Below, one piece after another: positions 48,886 through 64,000 of a DNA stretch of 64,000 bases (the first letter of the stretch is position 1; every line of letters starts with the position of its first letter). Made by a program: the position numbers and the translations under genes. Below the pieces are notes generated by a model. It searched no databases. It was not told where the DNA came from and was given only the letters and a program-made list of their open reading frames with translations. Origin of the DNA: Blasia pusilla (Eukaryota > Marchantiophyta > Marchantiopsida > Blasiales). Location: the NCBI GenBank assembly GCA_050084515.1, contig CM114273.1, forward strand, positions 186,001 to 250,000, in the 5' to 3' direction.

Positions 48886-49159
48886 GAGGATGTTAGTAGT
48901 TTTATTAGCAGTCGTTCCATTAGGGCTTCTCACGGAGCATTTTGTGAGATTTTTCCGCTCTTTGCATTTGAGAACATTTAGATTAGAGCTAAAGGGGTGC
49001 TTGATGTTTGACTCGGGACCGTGGCAAGCACGTACAAAGCCTACAAATTTTTCCATTTGCTGATATTTGAGATGCCCTAATATTTCAATTTTATTTGCAA
49101 TTTTTTGTTTTTCTTTAGATTTTTAATTTTTGTAATTTTTTTCCAGGTTTGTGAAAGGT
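48886..49159. other. Spacer, no gene seen
   Basis: T-rich DNA leading into the second RLE-retrotransposon copy. Confidence 0.35.
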
Positions 49160-49856
49160 TTTGGGATTTTTGGACTCCTCCTGTTTTGAATAGATTCATA
49201 GATTTCTCAACATCATTCCACAAATTACACTCTTTTGATAGAAGGAGTGTTGGTTACAATTGATCAAAAGGTTTCTCTTTCTTTATAAATTTTTTGGTAC
49301 AAATTAGGCTTAACGTTAAGACCTCATGCCTTCTTATCATCCCTCCTTATGGGTTTCTATATTCTCCTCGCATCCTCTTTTTTGGTGGTTCTAATTTAGG
49401 GTTCTCTCCTCGATTCCCCTTCTTCTCATAAATCTTGCTATTTTCCTCTTCATACTCATACATCAGTTATTCAAAACCCTATTGTCCTCGTCTTCCCTCT
49501 CCATCTCTTCTCATTCATCATAATCTTGATCCACTACTACTGAATCTTATTATATTGTCATCCTCACATATCTCATCAAAACCCTTGCTTCTAACTTCCA
49601 TCTTTTCTAACATAATCCCTCCTCCTCCTCATCCTCCTCCTCCTTCCCCAACTAACTTAATCACATCCTCACCCATCATCACCTCGTTCATCTCCCACCT
49701 CTTCCCCTGGTAAGCCTATTTCTCTTACATCTATGTCAAACGTTTGTTGCATATCTTGTGGTAACGAGTTTCCTCATGCCTGCATCAAAAGATATGAGTA
49801 GTATTATCAATCCATGTATAAGCCTTTGATACCTAACCCAATACCACCTCCTACTT

Positions 49857-50836
49857 TGTCGCGACCCTCATATCCAAACGTGCGCTGATGCAAAACATTA
49901 GGATTCTAGTAGGCTCATACTAGGATAAATGCGCATCGAAGAAGTCCTTTGAAGGAGACATGAAATGTGAGACGCGAGCAAGGATGGATGTTTAATGTGT
50001 AATAGTCGAGAATCAAAAAATCTAGACCAAACACAAATCAAGACTTGACAAGAGTCAAGTTGCCAAAGATGATGAGAACCGGAATTAGAACTTGACTAGA
50101 GTTTGGGACTTTACAATATTTTAGGTCATAACAGCTAGACTCGAGATGCATTTGGAACAAGCAAATTGGTATTGGAAAGCTTAAGCAAAGCCAAATGCAA
50201 CGCACTTAAGATCTAGTAAATACATAAATAGAGATCGAGAAACAACCGAAAAATTGTCAGATGGACAGTTCGGTTGATAGCCAAAAGAGCAGCCCAAGAG
50301 TACTTTCCCAAAGATTGGGGGAGGTTAGAGAACTCCGGAAGTATATATAAGGGGAAGGGTCTCCAAGGGTGCTTGGGATTTGAACTTGACTTTGGGGAGC
50401 CACGGGGAGAACCAAGGGCATGGGATAGATCAAGAGGTTGGGGTTGGGATGTGAGCACCAAGCCAAATCCAAGGGAGTGAATTTCGAAGGTCACCCTTAG
50501 ATTCCAACCTATGACTCAATTCTTAGGTTCTTAGTTAGGGACTCATACGAGATTCATTGGAGAGTTGGGAATACTAGGCGTGTGAGCGTCATTTTAGGTG
50601 TCTGGACTTTCTAAAAAGTTTGTTCAAAGTCTAGGAAGACTTGCACATGTTGGGAAGTGAGGAGTTAGGACCTCTTAAGCTTGATATATGGACTTTGTGA
50701 GTTGGAAGGCTGGATAACTCAAACTAAGACTAATAAGAGTGTGTTTGGATGCAGATCGGCAAAGTGAGTGTGACCTACTAAACATACGTTTCTGCAACAT
50801 CTGAGATTGACGTTCAAGATGAGTAGGCGCACAACA
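49857..50836 (+). mobile_element. Solo LTR, family B copy 3, inserted in RLE copy 2
   Basis: A 980-bp copy starting TGTCGCGACCCTCATATCC and ending GTAGGCGCACAACA, flanked by TACTT (49852-49856 and 50837-50841). It interrupts the retrotransposon copy 2 between its zinc finger and the following segment. The LTR is therefore younger than that copy. Confidence 0.92.
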
Positions 50837-50972
50837 TACTTTGATCCTATCAACAATTGTTTGGACATGGTTAAGAAAAATTGAACTACTTTTCTTTTTC
50901 CATCTTGGTCTCCCTCGTCATAGACTCTACCCACATATTCCTATTCATTAATTTTTATACCATCATTCATAT

Positions 50973-51145
50973 TGTGTACATATACAAAACACTACACAAC
51001 AAACATAGCTCTAAACATACACAAAAACACACACAATCCCATGCTAACTCATGGTATCCAAACATCGAAATAACAAGTACCAAAATATCTCCAATAAATC
51101 AAGTAGATCTCTCACACAACAAGGTCTCACAAAGGTGCAAAACTA

Positions 51146-51222
<77 letters not shown>

Positions 51223-51532
51223 TACCCCCTTCCCTCTCCCAAGCTCTCTCCATGATAACATGTGCTCGCAAGTCACCTACTTGGTTCTTGACATATTGTA
51301 GCGGGTCAAGAGCCACTTCCCAAAGTGGAAAATCATCTATACCAAAAATGATAACTTACTCGAAATAGTAAGTTCTTTAATATGGCTCCAAATGAGCCGA
51401 AATGAAGGGGAAACTTGCTCTCTCAGGTTACCCATGCCCTCATCAGGTCATCCTCAACCTCTTGAGGCTGTCCTTCAATATCTTTGAAGGCACTCTACTA
51501 GATCTGCTTGATCTATCCTAACAAACGTGACA
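50973..51532 (-). mobile_element. LTR (family C), minus copy inserted in RLE copy 2
   Basis: Reverse-complement match to 8655-9291, ending on the plus strand AACAAACGTGACA at 51532 (the inverted TGTCACG start). It interrupts retrotransposon copy 2, which resumes at about 51540 with GGTTTTTCCCATTAGAAAAG. The inner end is diverged and no 5-bp duplication is clear. It contains a long CT microsatellite. Confidence 0.7.
51151..51218. repeat. (CT)34 microsatellite
   Basis: An uninterrupted dinucleotide run of 34 CT units inside the family-C LTR. The equivalent place in the plus-strand copy (about 8980-9000) has only a short GAGA stretch, so the run expanded after insertion. Long perfect arrays like this are usually length-polymorphic. 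Confidence 0.97.
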
Positions 51533-52475
51533 TCCAAAAAAGATGGTTTTTCCCATTAGAAAAGTAAGCACATGATCCCAAAGTTGTGAATGTCTGGTAT
51601 CCCAAAATGGATTTAGTTCTCCTTCCAAGAGAGATGTGACAAGTAATTGCAAAATCTCCTTTTGTATTCAACGCTTTATGTTTGGGGATTGGAAGAATCT
51701 TCAGAACTAGCATTTACTTCAAGTAGAGGTTTTAGCATCAATTTATCTCACTCAATGTACTAATCAGGGGATTCCTTCACTATGACAACGCCTTCAATGC
51801 TAGCTTCAATGTAGACTACTTTTGGGGAAATTTGGTAAGTTTTTTATGCACCTCGAGCGTTGGGACCTCTCTCTCCAACAGTTCCAAGTGTGAACACAAT
51901 AGCACTCTTAGAAGCTATTCTTCAAGTCATGATGCATCATCTTATATGGAGAATATGCAATGAATTTAGATATAGAACTTGACTTAGAGGTTTTCATGAG
52001 GATCTTTCTTCCTATCATTTGCTTATTAGAAAAGAGACAATTATCCATGATGTTTTAGCACTTTTGCAATTATTTTCTCCCAAAAGATTCAACAAATGGG
52101 TTTATATCTATATGTAAGGTGTGTGCACACACTACAATAGATCATCTATGGTACTCTATATCTAGGGTCTTGGGGGATTCTCGTTCATTGGATGTGGATA
52201 AGCCTCTTTGTGTTGTTTGCCTTTAGGCTAGTGGAGAAGTTTACCATTTTATTCGTCAAGCGAATTTCTTTGTTGTTTCTTCCCCACTTTAGTGCCCAAT
52301 TATTTCCTCATCAATTTGGATGGGCCACTCTTGGTGGTTATGGGATAATAGTTCATGGGATATGCTCCACTCGTGATATCCATTGAAACTGGGTAGCGAT
52401 TCAAGTCAATGTGGTTAGTGCATTCAATTCAATATCTTGGGCGGCCATATTTGAGGAGCTACAACATCTCCCAGG

Positions 52476-52739
52476 TGCATGTAGACAATGATAAATAGGT
52501 TCACTTTGGATCAAGGTCACTACACAATAATAGCAGCCTACGAGGAAGTATGGGGCACTCCCAAATGACGAGAGGAGTATGAGGCATAGCTGTTGGTTGC
52601 ACATACACTACCACCCAGAAAATATAACCAAGCTTCATGGATATCAATCCTACATAGAAAGTTGGAACCAATTGAAGACCTACAAAGAAAGTAGGTGGAC
52701 CAACATTGGTTGGTGGAGGTATAGCATTTATTTTGGATT
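52476..52739. other. Spacer, no gene seen
   Basis: No recognised coding or repeat content between the truncated retrotransposon and the LTR cluster. Confidence 0.35.
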
Positions 52740-54340
52740 GTCCTACTCATATATATTGCTATACAACATATATCGTTGGGACTAATCAAACACACAAAAT
52801 GTTGGACTAACTTAGTTATCCACAAAATTCGAACGTAAAGGCAAGTAGTTACCAAAATCCTGCTTTGTTAAGCTTACGTTTACCATGATTAAGATTAGAA
52901 ACTATACCAATAGCAGCTCGGCATCGGGTATCTCCAATAAAAATCGTAGTAGTAGTGAGTCTTACACACAAAGAGCTCTCTCTCTCTCATGAAACCAAAG
53001 CCACTCTAATGGTGAGAGGACGAGGTTACTCATAAGGTAAGGAGCATCATAGCTCCGTAGCCTCAAACAAGAAGGTTAAACAAAGAGAATGAGCTTCCCA
53101 ACCTCATTCTCGTTTAGCAATACTCTCTCTCCTAAAGTCCTCTTCTTGGTGACTTGCGCAAACAAGTCATCAACCTCATCCTATACCTACGATTGTGGAT
53201 CAAGAAATACTTTCCATAAACAAAAAGGAAACTCTCATTATAAGGAAACTTATCCAAATAGCAAGTTCCTCAAATAGGCTTCAAATGGGCTGAAATCAAG
53301 GGGAAGCATGCTCTTCTATGGTACTTTACTCTTTATTAGGCTCAACCTCCAACCTCCCCTAAAGTATCAAATAGAAACTCTTCATTGCCCTATAAAAGAT
53401 GCGATGATTATAGCGTCCATACACATTGCTACGTACACAACATACATTGTTGTCACTAATCAAATACACAAAAAATAGACTAACTCAATTAGTTGGATGC
53501 ACTAAGAAGAAAACTTTCCAAATGCGCATTGTTGTTGCAAAAGTATGACATTTAGGTGATCCGTCATGTAGGACGCATCAATCAAGATATCGTGCGCATA
53601 CACATTGCTACTCAACGAACATTGTCACCGAATATCCACACAAACACACAAGGTACCATACTAACTTATGACATCAAAACATGGGGACGATCGAATACCA
53701 AAATATCTTCAATTAAATCACAAACATTTAAATTTCTCATATTTTGCATGCAAACTCCATCTCTCTCTCATATCAACCCAAATCCACTCTCAAAATAAGA
53801 GGTTTGGATTACTCATAAGATAAGGAGGATCATAAGTTTGCAGTCTCATGCCAAGATATGCAACAAAGAGAGAATAAGCTTCAAAGCTCTTTCTCCTTGG
53901 GTATATCCCCTTCCTTCTCTCAAATTCTCTCCATGATAACCTATGCTCGCAGGTCGTCTTTTTGGCTCTTGACTTGTTGTAGGGGATTAAGGGTCACTTC
54001 CTAAATTGGAAAATAAACTCTATCCATAACGGTAACTTACCCAAAATAATTAGTCTTTATATAGTTCTGAATGAGCCGAAATGAAAGAAAAACCTGGTCT
54101 CTCAAATTTATCCAAGGCCTTATCAGGTCATCCTCAATCGCTTGAGGTTGTCCTTCAATATCCTTAACCATAAACTTGTCGATTTATGCTAACAAACGTG
54201 AAAGATATGTACGCAAATACATTGCTACATAACATATATCGTTGTCACTAAATACATACATAAACACAAAAGATACCATACTAACTCATAGCATGTAAAC
54301 ATTTAGACGATTGAGTACCAAAATACCTCCAATTTGCCCC
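52740..54340 (-). mobile_element. Head-to-tail cluster of family-C LTR units
   Basis: On the minus strand the LTR landmarks recur in series. One unit is about 53420-52740, a partial one about 53560-53405, a nearly full one about 54206-53585, and a 3'-end fragment is 54340-54206. Shared blocks include TTGTCACTAA, CATACTAACT(C/T)AT and (plus strand) GAGCCGAAATGAA and GGTCATCCTCAA. The units abut directly, for example the end of one at TACGCAAATACATTG next to the start of another at ACAAACGTGAAAG near 54200. This resembles LTR arrays made by unequal recombination. No internal coding region remains. Confidence 0.65.
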
Positions 54341-55429
54341 TTAGCTAGTGGTTAGGTCCCTCTAATTCCATATAGTCATCTATCCCTGCCCATTATGACT
54401 CATATCTCTAGGATGCTTAGAGCAAAAATGTCGAGTGCTCATATGGCACCATTGTTAGTCACCTTATCATCCATATCACAAACACAAGTCTGGATTTATG
54501 ATTCCTTAGTCTCTACTCTATGTACATCTAGGGCACATCAGCAAGGCAGACCCACCAAGTCAACCACGCAATGGCGACTAAAAGTACTAACCAAGGAAGA
54601 CACCATTTAAAATTGCCACAACATCAAACGCCGCAATAATTAAGATAGCCCAAAAGAGGACTAGGTTCCAATTACACATAGTTGGTTACGAGTGTTTCAC
54701 TAGTAAGAGCTAGCAATGGACTAGAGAGAATAGAAAGTCATTAATAGAGGTGTTGCCACATGGGGCGGCACCAAGGTCCAAGTATAAGTCTAGGTCTAGA
54801 GTAGATGAAGCTTCAGACGCAAGAGTCACCCATGAGGAACCCTAGGAAGAGCAAGGACCAAAGAGTCAAAAAGGGTCTAGGGTAATCCACATCACATACG
54901 GATGGGAGTCACAAGGTCATGCAGTACTGAGTTGTATTGGGTCCTTAAGACTATTGGAAAGTCAAAATGCCCTTTTGAGTCGGAGACGCTATTGGACCCC
55001 AAGAGGGTGATAGAGGCTCATTCATGGGGACTCTCGAGACAAGTGAGACCTCGTTGGCAAGAGTACAATATGGCGCTCTTAATGCAAAAGAGAACACATC
55101 GAGATCATAATCAAGGCACACATGGTTTTCTTAAGAAGCGCTCCAAGGTTGAGGAGATTTCACGGGAGTAATGGCAAGAGAGTGAAAGAAGTAGTGGGGG
55201 AGATTAGTGGTCGTTGCTAGCAAATGATCTAGAGATGGTGTGTAATCACGCTTCTACCTAGTTGAGTCCTCTCCACATGGGAGACTTGAGCCTTTGGTCT
55301 AGGAGATTAAGAGGATCAAGAGTAGCAAGCTAGTGGCCGCTGGTGCTCGTACATACGTGTGGATGGTGTCAAAGTGACGTGATACCTAGATATTTCTACT
55401 GGCCATCGGACTTGTTTTGGTGATAGCCT
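54341..55429. other. Probable transposon-derived spacer
   Basis: No gene recognised. Composition and position between LTR sequence and a gypsy RNase H fragment suggest internal retrotransposon DNA too decayed to read. Confidence 0.35.
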
Positions 55430-55645
55430 CGATTGCATCTAGACTTGAATGTTTATTATGTTGTCAATAACAATGATACTTGGCTTGGGATCGGATAGTG
55501 CTCCCATTGTTTAAGACAATAGATCACCGCATATATTTCTTTCTCATAAGTTGCCCAACTCATCTACACATCACTCTTCTTGTCTAACTCATATAATGTG
55601 GATTTTCCTTCTTGAATTAAGACATCACCAAACACTAGATATCTC
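55430..55645 (-). pseudogene. Ty3/gypsy RT-RNase H fragment
   Basis: Minus-strand translation gives FGDVLIQEGKSTLYELDKKS, a stop, then WATYEKEIYAVIYCLKQWEH (about 55550-55490). This matches the start of the gypsy RNase H domain, where (G)GVLxQEGxPxxYES is followed by TYEKElyAvvxALKxWrHY. Only this fragment is readable, and flanking frames are closed. It could belong to the family of the LTR cluster to its left, which lies in the same orientation. Confidence 0.72.
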
Positions 55646-57527
55646 AAAGGGTTGGCCTAGCTTAGGCAACCCCACCATATGTTCGATACTCAAGATTGAT
55701 TTGGGGAATCAACAAAGGTGCTTACTTTCAATCTTACAAAATGAAAGAATATATGAGACTGACAACATATCCTATCTCTACCCATCCTCGAGTTAAAGAA
55801 AGGTTTTTCATGGTTTGGTTTGCCAATAGTACCATGGGAGGGATGCAAGAAGATGATATTAAAAGTGATATCATTCTATATCACGAGCCAACCAAAGTTA
55901 AAGAGAAACTTAAGGTGGGATCAAGGAGCATTTCATGCATTTACCGACATAGAAGCATCATTTTCATATGAAAAGATGTGGCCCTTGGTGTATCCCAAAA
56001 CCTTCAAAATGAAAACACCCAATGATTAAGAGAAGCATGTTACCTCCGCCTAAGTCACGAAAGGTACGTGTTTGGGAAACCTCCTTACACCTACATGGTC
56101 AAGGTAAAAACAAAGAGAAGTAGGAGTCCCATGACATAAAGTGGAGTCAAAGAACAAAGCCCAGGGTCAAGTACGAATCAAAAGAAACCCCTCTTTAACT
56201 GCCTTTTTCGGGAAAAAAAAAATCAATCAAGATATCAGAGAGATAGTCATGGAGAAGAGGTCATGTTAAGGTAATTTAAAAGAGGAGTTGGCTGACCAAT
56301 GGGAAGAGAACATAAATAGAATTTTACTTCTATCCATGCTTTTGACCATTGAAGTCCATGGGGCCCCTCAATGAAATCTGACACTTTCATCTAAAAATCC
56401 AAGATTTTCAACGAGAGTGGAAAGTCATCTTCCCATATAATTAGGGGAATCCTTTCCATGTGGTACATCGGAAGGAATAGACTTTGAAACGGTCTTAGGA
56501 ATTTTCTGAATCACCACTATTCCCCTTTATGCAATCTTTCATGTATGAAATGAAAGTAAAATGGAAAATGAAAGCTTCTTCCTCTCCTCTTGCCAATTTC
56601 CCTGTGCAGCACATTTGAACATAATTTAACACTACTCATAATCCAACGTCAGTTGTGGAATCACATACTAGACAATTCGGTGTGCTTGCCATGACCTAGT
56701 ACAAATTGATGCATAGAACCCCACTTGTAGATTCCTTCTTTGATATTTCATCACATTCCCTTCCATAGTAGTGCCCTTTGAGAATTTAAATATTTATTTT
56801 CCAATCGAAATTGATGTATGACAAAAGGAAACCATTTGATGACAATCCCTTAATGTCAGTCCAGAAAAATTTAGAAACCAATTTGGCCCCCTGTTTACTA
56901 GGCTGAAATTACAAGAGAGTGCGGAGTAGGGTGGAATGTCTCAAGATCTACGGTACAAAGTTAAGCGAAGAACAAGCAAATTACTCGGGACATGATTTCA
57001 GTTGGCATGTCAGGAGATGGAGTACTAAGAGAGCCCCAAATCCATTTGGGACTCAATGTAGGGGCAGTAAAAAAAATAGGAGTTATTTTCTAACAATTAG
57101 TGCCTCTAAGGTTAGGAATCATAGACCCTTGATCTAAGATTTCCATGTGTATACTTCTGGCCCTTCCAAAGTTCCCAACCTCGGCATGTCCAATGATTCC
57201 CATGATACCCTGCAAAATCCAATGAACGCATTGAGATAACCAAGTGCTGTCCCAAGTAATTCTGTAGAGTCCATCAGGTACTAATCAGATCTAACGAGTG
57301 AAAGTTTCCCAGTAGTGATTCGGACAAATTCCAAACTGTATAAAAGTTAGTATTACCAGGAAAACAGTAGTTTGTGTCAAAAATTCAAAGAAGAACCATA
57401 TTTGCAACTAATCTGTGGGATCTGATGTGGGCCAGGCGACTAGTTCAAACCTCCCATATGTGCAGCAGAATGACCTCAGCAACTATCCTACTAGAAGCTC
57501 TTTTGGCTGACTTTCTTTTATCCGTTG
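55646..57527. other. Intergenic / 3' flank of NRPC1
   Basis: No supported gene. The part nearest 57527 should contain the NRPC1 3' UTR. A composition shift near 56500 may mark the limit of transposon-derived DNA. Confidence 0.35.
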
Positions 57528-63796
<6,269 letters not shown>

Positions 63797-64000
63797 CTGC
63801 AAGAAAAATGAATTCCAGAGCTTCAGCGGGGTCACACAAAAATATTTTTAGCCTTGTGCTTTACAGGTCAGTTAAAGCAGTGCATCCTCAAGTGCACAGA
63901 GGGTATGCTCAGCCCAATTGTGTATGACACTCATACAGAATTTGGCTATGGATACAAACTACAAGCCATAGGAATCACAGCTATTACCACAGAACTAAAC
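63797..64000 (-). other. NRPC1 intron (start of the upstream intron)
   Basis: Upstream of the acceptor TTTTTCTTGCAG at 63797-63808 on the minus strand, with no coding similarity to the window edge. Read as intron. Confidence 0.7.

Larger units (their letters stand above)
49160..52475 (+). pseudogene. RLE-type non-LTR retrotransposon, copy 2 (fragmented, nested insertions)
   Basis: Colinear with copy 1 at 11340-13790 but badly decayed. 49160-49856 matches its 5' region and the Pro-rich N-terminus up to the zinc finger (TGTTGCATATCTTGTGGTAA near 49745). A solo LTR (49857-50836) then interrupts it. 50842-50972 resumes, another LTR (about 50973-51532) interrupts again, and 51535-52475 carries the RT finger region and motif A, where QVNVVSAFNSIS replaces the catalytic Asp by Asn. 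The copy stops just past motif A, so palm, thumb and endonuclease are gone. It lacks the 126-bp insertion present in copy 1. Confidence 0.82.

Noticed and set aside
54349-54372. Box-A-like segment TTAGCTAGTGGTTAGG
   Set aside because: No box B at a plausible distance and no tRNA fold.

Overview
This window is nuclear DNA of a land plant. It carries three spliced host genes, all on the minus strand and all in plant-type families: a ROOT HAIR DEFECTIVE SIX-LIKE (RSL) bHLH transcription factor (16778-19986), a TAP-type chloroplast half ABC transporter of the ABCB26 group (39004-47126), and the 3' part of the largest subunit of RNA polymerase III (NRPC1, 57528-63796, running off the right edge). 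Introns are short to moderate with GT-AG borders. The species cannot be fixed from the sequence; a bryophyte or other non-seed plant is a guess.

The rest is dominated by decayed and nested transposable elements. Left arm (1-16 kb): a decayed frame with a coiled coil and a RING-like Cys cluster, broken by in-frame TAG codons; a ~180-bp tandem repeat; a hAT (DUF659) transposase pseudogene on the minus strand split by a solo LTR; GC-rich degenerate repeats; a second LTR family; a second solo LTR; and a long non-LTR retrotransposon with an N-terminal zinc finger, reverse transcriptase and C-terminal restriction-like endonuclease (RLE), a type rarely annotated in plants. Middle (22.6-36.7 kb): AT-rich gene-free DNA with several copies of a ~300-bp nonautonomous hAT element (two with 8-bp target duplications), GC-rich tracts, and a Ty3/gypsy chromovirus remnant that keeps gag zinc knuckle, protease and chromodomain but has lost the polymerase block. 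Right of ABCB26 (47-57 kb): a second RLE-retrotransposon copy interrupted by a solo LTR and by another LTR holding a long CT microsatellite, a head-to-tail LTR cluster, and a gypsy RNase H fragment.

Sharpest results: (i) three solo LTRs of one ~1-kb family, each with a matching 5-bp target duplication, two of them inside other elements; (ii) ABCB26 is complete except for a one-base deficit exactly at the ABC signature motif; (iii) two copies of an RLE-bearing non-LTR element, one with the reverse-transcriptase YxDD motif destroyed; (iv) the hAT MITE family repeatedly associated with GC-rich tracts; (v) a 418-codon frame whose three internal stops are all TAG. The three host genes are unrelated in function and no operon-like or clustered pathway is visible.
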